A stretch of 64,000 nucleotides of DNA from Limnohabitans planktonicus II-D5 (GCF_001270065.2 NZ_LFYT02000013.1:43988-107987), one strand, 5' to 3'; shown: positions 25,602-34,582, numbered from the stretch's first letter. Notes: a model not told the origin generated them from the sequence alone. A program made the numbers and translations.

Positions 25602-26813
25602 TCAATCGGTCTTGGCACCCGCCTGGAACCAGCGCCCCAGCATGGCACGGTCTTCTTCGGTCAGGCCCGTAGCGTTGCCCATGGGCATTTGCTTGGTCAC
25701 CACCACTTGCTGGTAGATGTTTTGGGCGTGCTGCTTGACCAGCTCAGGGCTGTCCAGGCGCACGTTTTTCATCTGCACCTGTGCACCGTGGCAGCTGATG
25801 CAGTGCTGACTCACCAGGCTTTGAACCTGCGCAAAACTCACGGGCGCTGCGGGCACTGCGGAAACTGGCGCAGGGGCTGGTTTCAAGGCCACGATCACGC
25901 CCAAAATCATCACCACGCCCACCGCTGCAAAAGGCCAAGGGTTGGACGCGCGGCCCAGGTGGTAGGCGTGGCGTTGCACAAAGAATTGGCGAATCAAGGC
26001 ACCGGCCAGCATCATCACAAACAGCAGCACCCAGCGCTGCTCGTGCGTGTACAAAAAGCTGTAGTGGTTGCTCAGCATCGCAAAGATGACGGGCAGCGTG
26101 AAGTAGGTGTTGTGCACGCTGCGCTGCTTGCCGCGCTTGCCGTGGATGGCCAGCGCGTTGGCGTCATACGTCTCGCCGCTGGTCATGGCCGCCACCACTT
26201 TGCGTTGGCCAGGGATGATCCAGAAAAACACGTTGGCGCTCATGGCGGTGGCGATCATCGCGCCCACCAGCAAGAAAGCGGCCCGGCCTGCAAACAGCTC
26301 ATTGGCCAACCAGGAACAAAACGCCACCACCACGATCATCAGGCCCGCGACGATCAGCTCACCGTTTTTGCGGAAGCCAAACACGCGGCAAATGATGTCG
26401 TACACGAACCAGAAGGCCACCAACATGCCCACGGCGGCCGATCCGGCCATCACGGGCGTCCAGTCCATGAGCGATTTGTCGATCAGAAAAGTACCCGCGT
26501 TGTAGAGGTACAGCACGGTGAACAGCGCAAAGCCGCTCAGCCAGGTGGAGTAACTTTCCCAATAGAACCAATGGAGCTTGGTGTGGATCTTTTTGGGGGC
26601 CACCATGTACTTTTGGGGGTTGTAAAAACCGCCGCCGTGCACCGCCCACATCGCGCCACCCACGCCTTTTTCGAGCAGGTCGGGTGAGTTGGGTTTTTGC
26701 AGGTTGTTGTCCAGAAAGACAAAGTAAAACGAGGAGCCAATCCAGGCGATGGCGGTGATGACATGCACCCATCGCAGCAACAAATTGGCCCATTCCAGCA
26801 GATACGTTTCCAT
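25602..26813 (-). CDS. puuD: Urate oxidase/hydroxylase PuuD (membrane, cytochrome c-fused)
   Basis: A 403-residue membrane protein with about eight hydrophobic segments in the first 300 residues (WVHVITAIAWIGSSFYFVFL near 15-34) and a C-terminal cytochrome c domain with the heme site CISCH near residue 335. This is the PuuD family, membrane-bound urate oxidases that turn urate into 5-hydroxyisourate and pass electrons to the respiratory chain instead of producing H2O2. Next steps are encoded at hiuH, the UraD fusion and puuE. ATG 26813 begins the conserved METYLLEWANLLLRW segment. A TGTATACA operator lies ~95 bp upstream. Confidence 0.92.
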   Translation of the reverse strand: METYLLEWANLLLRWVHVITAIAWIGSSFYFVFLDNNLQKPNSPDLLEKGVGGAMWAVHGGGFYNPQKYMVAPKKIHTKLHWFYWESYSTWLSGFALFTVLYLYNAGTFLIDKSLMDWTPVMAGSAAVGMLVAFWFVYDIICRVFGFRKNGELIVAGLMIVVVAFCSWLANELFAGRAAFLLVGAMIATAMSANVFFWIIPGQRKVVAAMTSGETYDANALAIHGKRGKQRSVHNTYFTLPVIFAMLSNHYSFLYTHEQRWVLLFVMMLAGALIRQFFVQRHAYHLGRASNPWPFAAVGVVMILGVIVALKPAPAPVSAVPAAPVSFAQVQSLVSQHCISCHGAQVQMKNVRLDSPELVKQHAQNIYQQVVVTKQMPMGNATGLTEEDRAMLGRWFQAGAKTD

Positions 26814-26903
26814 GAAGGATTCTCCAACCCCCTCACCACCGCGGGCCCTGTGAGTGGGTATTCGGTCGCGAACATGAATCCGAAAATCCTTGCGCCGCTG
26901 CGA

Positions 26904-26930
26904 CCAGTGCACCGAAGTGTATACAGTTTT
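26904..26930. promoter_or_regulatory. Predicted GntR operator upstream of puuD
   Basis: CCGAAGTGTATACAG contains the palindrome TGTATACA (26918-26925). The 27 bp here match 24 of 27 positions in the sequence at 40250-40276, between hiuH and the GntR regulator gene. Co-location with two urate genes suggests a shared operator for that regulator. The repeat is seen; binding is inferred. Confidence 0.6.
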
Positions 26931-26989
26931 AAGCTGCGAATCCAGCGCCTCGGTCCCCTATGGACTCAGGGTAAACCAGTGCGCCTGAC

Positions 26990-27832
26990 TCAAAGCGTTT
27001 GCAAAAGTTGTGCCGCCACCGCCACGGCAATGACTTCGGGCTCTTTGCCCGTGATGCCCGGCACGCCAATCGGGCAAGTGATGCGGGCGATCTCTTCGGC
27101 CGTGAAACCCCGGTCCTCCAGGCGGTGCCTGAAGGTGGCCCATTTGGTCTGGCTGCCAATCAGCCCGACAAAGGGCAAATCGTCCTGCGCACGCAGTCGC
27201 TTGAGGCAGGCCACCACAATGTCCAGGTCTTCGGCATGGCTGAAACTCATGATCAGCACCCGGCTGCCCGCGGCCAGATCGGCCACCGCAGCTTGCACCG
27301 GATTGGAATGCTCGCAGTCCACATCTTTTGGAACATCGGCCGGAAAAATCTCGTCGCGGCTGTCGATCCAGCGCACCGCAAAGGGCAATGAGGCCAGTGT
27401 GTGCACCAAAGCCTTGCCCACATGCCCCCCACCAAACAGCGCCAGCGGGGTGCGCGGGGGCATCAGCAAGGTGCGTAGACGCGCCATGTCGGCTGCGTCC
27501 ACCCGCTCCATGGTCAATTCCACCACCCCGCCGCAGCACTGCCCCAAACTGGGGCCCAGCACTTGGCGCAAGGCCGTTTGCTCGGTCTGCCCGGCCAACA
27601 AGCGCCTTGCATGCGACAAGGCCTGAAACTCCAGATGTCCGCCGCCAATCGTGCCCAATTCGCCGTTGACGAACACCAGCATGTGCGTACCAGGCCCACG
27701 TGGCACAGAGCCTTGCGTGGCATTCACCGTCACCAGCACAGCCTGCTCAGTGTTCAGCCGCTTGAGGGCTTGCTCGATCCAATTCACGCTATTTATCCAT
27801 TCAAAGTTGGGTATGGCCTCTGGCTTGCTCAT
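26990..27832 (-). CDS. xdhC: Xanthine dehydrogenase accessory protein XdhC
   Basis: A 280-residue XdhC/CoxI family protein. It shows the N-terminal motif VTVNATQGSVPRGPGTHMLV (residues ~35-54), LGTIGGGHLE near 61, QCCGGVVELTME near 100, the nucleotide-type LALFGGGHVGKALVHTL near 133 and a C-terminal GVPGITGKEPEVIAVAVAAQLL. XdhC binds and sulfurates the molybdenum cofactor and delivers it to XdhB. It is unusual that it is ~7 kb from xdhA-xdhB. Its stop is 176 bp upstream of puuD on the same strand. Confidence 0.9.
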   Translation of the reverse strand: MSKPEAIPNFEWINSVNWIEQALKRLNTEQAVLVTVNATQGSVPRGPGTHMLVFVNGELGTIGGGHLEFQALSHARRLLAGQTEQTALRQVLGPSLGQCCGGVVELTMERVDAADMARLRTLLMPPRTPLALFGGGHVGKALVHTLASLPFAVRWIDSRDEIFPADVPKDVDCEHSNPVQAAVADLAAGSRVLIMSFSHAEDLDIVVACLKRLRAQDDLPFVGLIGSQTKWATFRHRLEDRGFTAEEIARITCPIGVPGITGKEPEVIAVAVAAQLLQTL

Positions 27833-27893
27833 CCAGGCGGGACGGTGCCACAATCGTTGCCACCACCGAGTATGCCAAGGACAATGGCTAGCC

Positions 27894-28418
27894 ATGAAAC
27901 CACGTTCACACCCCATTCACCGCCCCCTGACCCACAGCCTGCTGGCCGTGGGCGCTGTGTCCTTGGCCTTATTGAGCGGCTGCAACACGCCGCCGCCTGC
28001 GGTGAAACCCCCACCGCCACCAGCACCTCAGCCTGCAGCCAAAATGCCAGAACCCGGCGTGGCACCTAACGGCCCCACATCCTTGGCCCGAAACAGCAAA
28101 GAATACCGAAAAGATGCTGCTGGCCATTTGTACGGCATGCACGCGGACCGCATTTACAAAGGCCGCATGCCGCCCTTGCTCGAAGCTGTGGGGGTCCTGA
28201 ATGTGGACATCGATCAAAAAGGCTCGGTCAAGGCGGTGAACTGGATGCGTGCACCCAAGCATGTACCCCACGTCATGGCCGAGATCGAGCGCATGGTCAA
28301 AGCTTCAGCGCCCTACCCCGTGCCCAAGCACATGAGCCAGGTCACCTACACCGATGTGTGGCTGTGGCACAAAAGCGGGAAATTTCAGCTCGACACTTTG
28401 ACTGAAGGTCAGGACTGA
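27894..28418 (+). CDS. Proline-rich lipoprotein with TonB-C-like domain, unknown function
   Basis: A 174-residue protein with a lipoprotein signal (lipobox LLSGC near residues 22-26), then a proline-rich stretch (PPPAVKPPPPPAPQP, about 29-43). A ~100-residue C-terminal domain follows, whose MPPLLEAVGVLNVDIDQKGSVKAV region resembles the energy-transducer TonB C-terminal fold. It is divergent from xdhC with a 61-bp gap. It is probably anchored in the outer membrane or periplasm. No specific function is supported; lack of an N-terminal inner-membrane anchor argues against a true TonB. Confidence 0.65.
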   Translation: MKPRSHPIHRPLTHSLLAVGAVSLALLSGCNTPPPAVKPPPPPAPQPAAKMPEPGVAPNGPTSLARNSKEYRKDAAGHLYGMHADRIYKGRMPPLLEAVGVLNVDIDQKGSVKAVNWMRAPKHVPHVMAEIERMVKASAPYPVPKHMSQVTYTDVWLWHKSGKFQLDTLTEGQD

Positions 28419-28432
28419 AGTCACGCACAGCA

Positions 28433-28455
28433 GCAAGCCCATGTGAAGGGCTTGC
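28433..28455. terminator. Hairpin downstream of the lipoprotein gene
   Basis: GCAAGCCC (28433-28440) and GGGCTTGC (28448-28455) form an 8-bp perfect stem with a 7-nt loop, 15 bp after the stop codon. No T-run follows, so this may be a weak terminator between convergent genes. Confidence 0.4.
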
Positions 28456-28542
28456 GACATCAACAGCGGGGTCTTTCACTCGTCGCAAATTGCCACGACA
28501 AGGCTTTTTCTCGAACCAAAGCCTCACTTTTCTTCCGGGGCC

Positions 28543-29475
28543 TCAAACAGCCTTCATGGTGCCCACCTTGGCGCGGTCACGGGAAAGGGCTTCACGGTCA
28601 GAAATGCGCCGGAACCACAAGGTGGCCAGGCTCGAGGTGACGATGATGAACAGGGAATAGAGCACCGGAATCAACAGCACCTGTTGCTGCTGCATACCGG
28701 TAAAGGTTAAGGTGACGATCAGCACACCAAGTGGGCCGTTCTGAATACCTGTCTCCAGCGCAATGGTTCGGGCTCGACGCTTGTCCTGTCGCACCAGCCG
28801 GGCAAAGGTGTAGCCCACGGCAAAGCCAAACACGCCCAGACCGATCGCCCCGAAGTACACCTGCCACGGCGTCGTGAGCAGAAGTTGCCAGTTGCGAGGC
28901 ACCCAGGAAACCATCAGAAAGAAAATGACGAGCACCCCGAGCACGCCACCCAGCAACTCCAATGTGGCGCCCATGTTGGGGTTGAGCTTGCGCAGGCCCA
29001 TGCCGATGGCAGTGGGCACCAGCAAGACAAACAGCACCTGTGCCACATTTTCAGGGGGGATCTTCCAGTTGCCATCGATGCCCATGCTGAAGAAACCCAA
29101 AGTCAGGGGCACCATCACCACAGCCAGCAAGGTCGAGACAATCGTCATCAACAGGGACAGCGACAGTACACCCTTGCTGAAATAGTTGAAGATATTGCTC
29201 GTGGTGCCACCAGGCAAACAGGCCATGAGGATCAGACCGACGGCATAGGCATACCACTGGGAGGCCTCCTGTGAGGCATTGGGCAGCAGCACCAGATGGG
29301 CCAGCGCAAAGCCGACAATCGGGGTCAGCAAGTAGGTGGTGACCACGCCAATGCCAATGCCTACCGGCCTCTTGAGCGCGATCATGAAGTCCTTGAGGGT
29401 CAAGGATGCGCCCATGCCCAGCATGATGATCATCATCATCACGCCCAGCAGTTTGGTTTCAAATTCGGTGACCAT
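28543..29475 (-). CDS. Bile acid:sodium symporter (SBF/BASS) family transporter
   Basis: A 310-residue membrane protein with 9-10 hydrophobic segments. Family features include MGMGASLTLKDF (residues ~20-31), LMACLPGGTTSNIFNYFSKG near 82-101 and ALETGIQNGPLGVLIVTLTF near 238, which resemble the Na+-binding crossing helices of ASBT/BASS proteins. These transport bile acids, pyruvate, pantothenate or other organic anions with sodium. The substrate is unknown. The acyl-CoA ligase gene lies 20 bp downstream on the other side of its start, on the same strand, so co-transcription from the ligase is possible. Confidence 0.85.
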   Translation of the reverse strand: MVTEFETKLLGVMMMIIMLGMGASLTLKDFMIALKRPVGIGIGVVTTYLLTPIVGFALAHLVLLPNASQEASQWYAYAVGLILMACLPGGTTSNIFNYFSKGVLSLSLLMTIVSTLLAVVMVPLTLGFFSMGIDGNWKIPPENVAQVLFVLLVPTAIGMGLRKLNPNMGATLELLGGVLGVLVIFFLMVSWVPRNWQLLLTTPWQVYFGAIGLGVFGFAVGYTFARLVRQDKRRARTIALETGIQNGPLGVLIVTLTFTGMQQQQVLLIPVLYSLFIIVTSSLATLWFRRISDREALSRDRAKVGTMKAV

Positions 29476-29495
29476 ATCAAACTCCGCTGTAGCGC

Positions 29496-31259
29496 TCAGG
29501 CGCGGTTGAATTCATTTTTGACTTCGGCTTTGAGGTCCTTGCGCAGCACCTTGCCAATCGGGGACTTGGGCAGCTCATCGCGCAGCACCACCGAGCTGGG
29601 ACGCTTGTACGCGGCCAGGTGTTGCTTGCAGTGCGCCAGCACGTCTTCGGTGCTCAGTTGCCCAGCATGATCAGGATTGGGCACTACATAGGCGCGAACG
29701 GCCTCACCCGTGCGATCGTCGGGCATGCCGACCACGGCCACCTCGAGCACCGCATCCATCTGCGCGATCACGTCTTCCACTTCACTGGGGTAAACGTTGA
29801 AGCCCGAGACCAGCACCATGTCTTTCTTGCGGTCCACGATGCGCAAAAAGCCCTCGGCATCCATCACCCCGATGTCGCCTGTCGCAAACCATCCGCCATG
29901 CATCACGTTGGCGGTTTCAGCCTCGTTTTGCCAATAGCCTTGCATGACCTGCGGGCCGCGCACCCAGATCTCGCCAGGCTCGCCCACGGGCACGTCTTGA
30001 CCGGTCTCGGACACCAAGCGCACATCGGTGCCGGGGGCCGGGATGCCGATGCTGCCCACACGCGGCTCGCCGCTGAGCGGGTTGAAGCTCACCACGGGCG
30101 ATGTTTCGGTCAGGCCATAACCTTCGGCGATGGGTGTGCCAGTGACTTCGCGCCAACGCTGCGCCACGGCGCTGTGCAAGGCGGTGCCGCCTGCGATCGA
30201 GGCCTTCAAGTGCCTGGGCGGGTAGGCCAGAAACCACTCTTCATTGAGCAGGCCATTGAACAAGGTGTTCACGCCCGTCATCCAGGTCAGCGGGTAGTTT
30301 TCGACGGCACGTTGCAAGTTCTGCACCGGGCGAGGGCTGGGCACCAAAATGTTGTGCGCACCGATGGCCAGGAAGCCCAGCAAATTGGCCGTGAAGGCGA
30401 AGATGTGGTACAGCGGCAGCGCGGTCAGCACGCACTCCTGACCGGGGCTCATGTGGGTTGCGCCCATGGACAGCATTTGCTGCACGTTGCTCAGCAAATT
30501 GCCATGGCTGATCATGGCCCCCTTGCTCACGCCGGTGGTGCCGCCGGTGTATTGCAGCAGGGCCAGATCGTTCGGCTGAAGGTCTTGCCAATAATTTTTG
30601 GCAGGCTGCTGGGCCAAGCTGGCGCGGCCCTGAGCCAGCGCCGCTTGCAGGCGCACATGCGGCACCGTCACGGGCGGCAGCACCTTGCTCCAGACCTTTT
30701 GCACGCCGCGGATGATGCCGCGCGGAATGGCCGGGAAAAACTCGGGCACGCCCGCCAGCACGATGTGTTTCACACCCGTTTGCGCCAACACCTCGGGCAG
30801 TTTGTCGGCAAACATGTCGACCACCACCAGCGCCTTGGCCTGGCAGTTGTTGAACTGGTGCACCATCTCATTGATGGTGTACAAGGGGTTGGTATTGACC
30901 AGCACGCAACCGGCCTTGAGCACACCAAAAGCCACCACCGGATAAGACAAGCTGTTGGGCAACTGCACCGCCACACGGTCACCCCGGGCCAAACCCAAAG
31001 TACCGCGCAAATAACCGGCAAACGCGTCCGACAAGGCATCGACTTGCGCAAAACTCAAACTGCCGTTCATGCCGTTGGGCACGACGCAGGTGAAGGCCGC
31101 CTTGGCCTGGCTGTCACGCGCCCAGCGGGTGCAGTGGTCGTGGATCAAATGCGCCAGGCTCTGGTACTCGGGCGCAGGCAAATCGGGGGCAATGCCCACC
31201 AGGGGGTAAACCGCTTGCCACGGGCGTGAGGCGCTCGTGGGGTCTGGGGTCGAGCTCAT
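29496..31259 (-). CDS. fadD: Long-chain fatty acid-CoA ligase
   Basis: A 587-residue AMP-forming ligase. It shows the AMP-binding P-loop YTGGTTGVSKGAMISH (residues ~224-239), GYGLTETSPVVSFNP near 380, GWFATGDIG near 458 and the C-terminal lysine region PKSPIGKVLRKDLK near 570. It activates medium/long-chain fatty acids to acyl-CoA. AAGGA lies 6 nt before ATG 31259; an in-frame start 14 codons upstream is less likely. The SBF transporter gene follows 20 bp downstream, suggesting an operon for uptake and activation of a carboxylate. Confidence 0.88.
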   Translation of the reverse strand: MSSTPDPTSASRPWQAVYPLVGIAPDLPAPEYQSLAHLIHDHCTRWARDSQAKAAFTCVVPNGMNGSLSFAQVDALSDAFAGYLRGTLGLARGDRVAVQLPNSLSYPVVAFGVLKAGCVLVNTNPLYTINEMVHQFNNCQAKALVVVDMFADKLPEVLAQTGVKHIVLAGVPEFFPAIPRGIIRGVQKVWSKVLPPVTVPHVRLQAALAQGRASLAQQPAKNYWQDLQPNDLALLQYTGGTTGVSKGAMISHGNLLSNVQQMLSMGATHMSPGQECVLTALPLYHIFAFTANLLGFLAIGAHNILVPSPRPVQNLQRAVENYPLTWMTGVNTLFNGLLNEEWFLAYPPRHLKASIAGGTALHSAVAQRWREVTGTPIAEGYGLTETSPVVSFNPLSGEPRVGSIGIPAPGTDVRLVSETGQDVPVGEPGEIWVRGPQVMQGYWQNEAETANVMHGGWFATGDIGVMDAEGFLRIVDRKKDMVLVSGFNVYPSEVEDVIAQMDAVLEVAVVGMPDDRTGEAVRAYVVPNPDHAGQLSTEDVLAHCKQHLAAYKRPSSVVLRDELPKSPIGKVLRKDLKAEVKNEFNRA

Positions 31260-31363
31260 GAAGGTCCTTGGGGTCAGAGATGAAACAGTTGGGATGGACA
31301 AGGCGGTGCAAGAGTGGCTGCAAAGAGACTCGCTGCGCCACTTGGTACGGGTTTGACACCCAC

Positions 31364-31390
31364 AAAAAACGGCCGCCTGAGAGAGCGGCC
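31364..31390 (-). terminator. Rho-independent terminator of the MFS gene
   Basis: Read on the minus strand, GGCCGC and GCGGCC arms (31390-31385 and 31376-31371) enclose an 8-nt loop, then G and six T (31369-31364). It lies 80 bp after the stop of the MFS gene that ends at 31470. Confidence 0.75.
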
Positions 31391-31469
31391 ATTATTGACG
31401 CGATCGGACTGAAAAAACCCTGAAACACCGCCTCAAATAAGGGTGTTTTCCCTGATCAAAAACCCTCTG

Positions 31470-32696
31470 TCATGCGGGTGTTTGCTGCTCGTGGGCCGCG
31501 CTGGGCAACAAAGTCAAAATGAGCGTGGTGGCCACCGAAAAACAAGCCAGCAGCAAGAGTGAGCTGCCAAAGCCCATGGCCTTGACCACCGGCCCCAAGG
31601 CCCAGACCGACAAGGAGCTGACCGCAAACGACACGCCCAGGCGCATGCCCGACACGCGCGAGCGCAAGCGGTCGTCCACATAGCGGGCGATCAGAAAATC
31701 GGTAAACGGGATCGCCCCGAAGATGAACACCATCACCCCAATGAGCGCCGCAAACAGCCACCAGCCTTGCGCCTGGGAGGCCAACACCAACATGGGGATC
31801 TGCGCCATCACCATGAACATGAAAAAGCGTTTGAGCGGAAACCGGTTGATGAGGTGCCCCACCACCACTTGGGCGACTGAGGCCACGGCGTAGACCAAGG
31901 CCAGCAAGAGGCCCAAGCTGGCCGGGTCTTCCATGACGCCCTTGAAGCGCTCGGTGATCAAAGGCCCATTGCCGTTGGTCGTGAAATTGAACAGCACGCT
32001 GCTGGTGATGGCCGCTGCCGTCATGACCACCAGCGCACGCGCCAACATGGGTGCGGGCAGGCTCACTTTGGCGCCGCCCTTGCGCTTGGCGGGCGACGTC
32101 AACTCTTGCGGACAAGCGCGGGCAAACACCCAGCCGCAGACCAAGGCCAAGACACCCGGCACCACAAAGGCCGCACGCCAGCCCTGCCACTGGATCAAAA
32201 AGCCCGTGAGCAAAGCCGCCACCGCCACGCCCAGGTTGCCCGACAGGCCATTGAAGCCAATGGTGGCACCGGGGTTGGCTGCGCGCTCGAGCAGCATGGG
32301 AATGCCCACCGGGTGGTAAATGGATGCGAACACGCCGATCAGCGTCAGGCATGCAGCCAGCTGCCAGGGTGTTTGTGCAAAGGCCGTGAGGATGGAGGCC
32401 GCACCAATGCCCAAAAAGAAGACCAGCATCATGCTGCGACGGCCCCACAAATCACCCAAGCGCCCGGCGGGTAAAGAACCCAGACCGAACATGAAAAACG
32501 CGCCCGCGCCGTAAGGCATCAGGTCTTGCCATTGGGCCAGGCCCATGTCGAGGGCGATGGTGCTGACCGCCGCCGCAAAAATCAGCAAAAACAAATGGTC
32601 CAGCGCGTGCGCGATGTTGAGCAGGCCCCGCACCACACGGGGGTGGTCGGCAGCTTGTTCGGGTCCGGGGGCGGCAGAAGTGGTCAAGGTTGTCAT
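31470..32696 (-). CDS. MFS transporter
   Basis: A 408-residue major facilitator with about 12 hydrophobic segments. The loop 2-3 motif is GSLPAGRLGDLWGRRSMM (residues ~57-74). It resembles FSR (fosmidomycin resistance)-like MFS proteins (SIYHPVGIPMLLERAANPG near 107). Substrate unknown. ATG 32696 is chosen: the open frame continues upstream to 32924, but those codons are repeat cassette sequence. A good terminator follows the gene. Confidence 0.82.
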   Translation of the reverse strand: MTTLTTSAAPGPEQAADHPRVVRGLLNIAHALDHLFLLIFAAAVSTIALDMGLAQWQDLMPYGAGAFFMFGLGSLPAGRLGDLWGRRSMMLVFFLGIGAASILTAFAQTPWQLAACLTLIGVFASIYHPVGIPMLLERAANPGATIGFNGLSGNLGVAVAALLTGFLIQWQGWRAAFVVPGVLALVCGWVFARACPQELTSPAKRKGGAKVSLPAPMLARALVVMTAAAITSSVLFNFTTNGNGPLITERFKGVMEDPASLGLLLALVYAVASVAQVVVGHLINRFPLKRFFMFMVMAQIPMLVLASQAQGWWLFAALIGVMVFIFGAIPFTDFLIARYVDDRLRSRVSGMRLGVSFAVSSLSVWALGPVVKAMGFGSSLLLLACFSVATTLILTLLPSAAHEQQTPA

Positions 32697-32703
32697 GGTC
32701 GAT

Positions 32704-32926
32704 GATTGATCCGGCACGCTCAAGTTTGAGTTTTTTGCGCCTACATTGCTTATAGATTCGGCCCGATGAAGTCTGAGCCGTTTGTTGCCCATTGGGAGGA
32801 TTTTGTGGGAGCTTGCCAGCCAAGCGAAAAGCCCGTGGTCCACAAGCGTCTGATCGCCAGCAGGGCTAGCTCCCACAAGGTGCAAGATTGAAGTCACCCT
32901 GCAAACTTCACAGGGCCGGATCAATC
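32704..32926 (-). repeat. REP cassette, family B, copy 2 (with extra end sequence)
   Basis: Main cassette at 32752-32926, read on the minus strand: starts ATTGATCCGGCCCTGTGAAG, contains GTGGGAGCTAGCCCTGCTGG and the facing GTGGGAGCTTGCCAGCC hairpin, and ends CTTCATCGGGCCGAATCTAT. A further end-like sequence, ATTGATCCGGCACGCTCAAG, lies at 32705-32724, identical in type to the left ends of the solitary family A cassettes. The 126 bp from 32927 to 33052 hold nothing I recognise. Confidence 0.88.
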
Positions 32927-33052
32927 ATTGCTTGCGACGGTCAGCTTTCAGGCCAGGTGACGCTCATCCCCGCCAATAGGCACCAACACTGTGCGCCGAA
33001 GGACGCTTGAACGCTGTCGCTTTGGTCACAGCGTGAGAGCATCAGGCTGCAT

Positions 33053-34321
33053 TCACAAAGGCGCGTTGGCTGGGGCTTTGGCGTCCCAGATGTTCGATCG
33101 CCAATACACCGCCATGGCACCTGTGAGCAGCAGGCCCAGGGCCGAATATGCCCCCGCCGTGGTGGCATAACCCCAACGGTCAATCAAGGGGCCCGACAGC
33201 AGCAAACCCAAAGGCAGGCCCCAGATGGCCAGCATGCGCATGCCCATCACCCGGCCCCGGTAGGCGGGCTCTGTGGCGCGCAGCATCACGGCCGCCAGCG
33301 GCGTCATGCTCAGGCTTTGCGCCAGGCCCGCCACCCACAGCAAGGCCATGCCCACGCCCAAATGGGTGCTGAAGGCGAACAGCACATCCACCGCAAACCA
33401 CACCGCCCCGGCCAGCACCATGGTTTGCGCAGCGCGAAACGCAAAGCGGTGGGAACTGAGCACCACCGAGCCCACCAGGCCCCCAAAGGCAAAGCTTGCG
33501 CCCAGCCAGCCCAGCCCCGTCTGGTCGGTCAGGTAAATGTTTTTGGCGACATAGGGCAACAAACCCAAAGAGAAGGGAAAGGCCAAGAGGTTGACCAAAA
33601 ACGCCAAAGCCATGGCCGCCATCAGTACCGGTCGCGTCCACACATAGCCAAAAGCCAACTGCAAGTCGCGCACGGGCGACACACGCACGGCGTCATGGGC
33701 TGAGGCGGGCACGTCAGACACGCCGCGAGAGAGCACAAAACTGAGGGTGTAGAGCGCGGTGATCAGGGCATAGGCCCAGGTCATGCCCAGCCAGGCCACC
33801 ACACCGGCACCGGCCAAAGCGCCCGCAATGCGGGCCGAATCCGAGGTGATGCGCGAGATGCCCAAGGCACCCAGCAAATGTCGGGGCGGCAAAGTCTGCG
33901 CGATCAGCGCATTGCGCATCATCATGTCCGACGGCCGCACCAGGCCAGCCAAAGCGGCCATCATCAACACGATCATGGGCGTGAGGGCTTGCAACCAGGC
34001 CAGCAGCATGAAAGTGGCGGCCAGCGCCGCATAGAGTGCTCGCGACAGGACCAGCATGCGCCGATACCCCAGCCTGTCGCCCACCACGCCAAACAAGGGC
34101 GAGACCAAAGAACCCAGGTACTGCAAGGAGCCAAACACCACCAGCATCATGACCGAGCCCGACTCGACCAGGATGAACCAGCCCAGCACGATGGACTCCA
34201 TCTCGAAGGCCCAGGAGGTGGCCAGGTCGGCAGGCCACTGAAAGCGGAAACTCCGGACCCGGAACGGGTCGCGCCAGTGCATGGCAGGTGGGGTTGTGGC
34301 CGGGGAGGCTGAAGAGGTCAA
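33053..34321 (-). CDS. MFS transporter (enterobactin-exporter-like)
   Basis: A 422-residue major facilitator with 12 hydrophobic segments. The loop 2-3 region is SPLFGVVGDRLGYRRMLVLSR (residues ~74-94), and RATEPAYRGRVMGMRML near 343 is typical of the EntS/DHA3-like branch. Drug or siderophore export is the usual role; the substrate cannot be read here. The frame opens with TTG at 34321; an internal ATG at 34282 would shorten it by 13 residues and neither has a strong ribosome site. Confidence 0.82.
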   Translation of the reverse strand: MTSSASPATTPPAMHWRDPFRVRSFRFQWPADLATSWAFEMESIVLGWFILVESGSVMMLVVFGSLQYLGSLVSPLFGVVGDRLGYRRMLVLSRALYAALAATFMLLAWLQALTPMIVLMMAALAGLVRPSDMMMRNALIAQTLPPRHLLGALGISRITSDSARIAGALAGAGVVAWLGMTWAYALITALYTLSFVLSRGVSDVPASAHDAVRVSPVRDLQLAFGYVWTRPVLMAAMALAFLVNLLAFPFSLGLLPYVAKNIYLTDQTGLGWLGASFAFGGLVGSVVLSSHRFAFRAAQTMVLAGAVWFAVDVLFAFSTHLGVGMALLWVAGLAQSLSMTPLAAVMLRATEPAYRGRVMGMRMLAIWGLPLGLLLSGPLIDRWGYATTAGAYSALGLLLTGAMAVYWRSNIWDAKAPANAPL

Positions 34322-34399
34322 CGTGGCGGCCTTGTGCCCAGCTGCAAACTCTGCAAGACCTCAAGCGGGTATGGGCTGCGGGTCATGCTGGGGCTGCGA

Positions 34400-34582
34400 T
34401 CAGTCTTGCCCAGCCCGAGAAGACTGATGGGAGGGCTCGTCGTTTTGAGATGGGGATTTCGCTGGCGCAGGCTCGGCCATGAAACACATCTTCTCGCCAT
34501 CCCAGCGCTGGCCACACCAGCACAGGCCTTCGGCGTTGATGATGCAAGTGCCAGTGCCGCAGCACCGTGGATCGTCTGACAT
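34400..34582 (-). CDS. Small cysteine-rich conserved protein
   Basis: A 60-residue protein with five cysteines in the first 33 residues arranged CCGTGTC, CWCGQ and KMC, followed by a polar, probably disordered tail. CAGGAG lies 6 nt before the ATG, which supports a real gene. I recall similar small proteins, with the core CCGTGTCIINAEGLCWCG, in other Burkholderiales but know no function; metal or Fe-S binding is a guess from the cysteine spacing. It sits between the MFS gene and xdhB on the same strand. Confidence 0.65.
   Translation of the reverse strand: MSDDPRCCGTGTCIINAEGLCWCGQRWDGEKMCFMAEPAPAKSPSQNDEPSHQSSRAGQD

Noticed and set aside
28433..28455. Strong Rho-independent terminator
   Set aside because: The stem is good, but no T-run follows on either strand, so it is listed only as a weak candidate.
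29619..31229. A 536-codon plus-strand frame opposite fadD
   Set aside because: It is a mirror frame caused by high GC. The minus strand encodes a complete acyl-CoA ligase with all motifs.
31470..32924. A longer N-terminus (76 extra codons) for the MFS gene
   Set aside because: The extra codons are cassette B2 sequence; the conserved protein starts at 32696.
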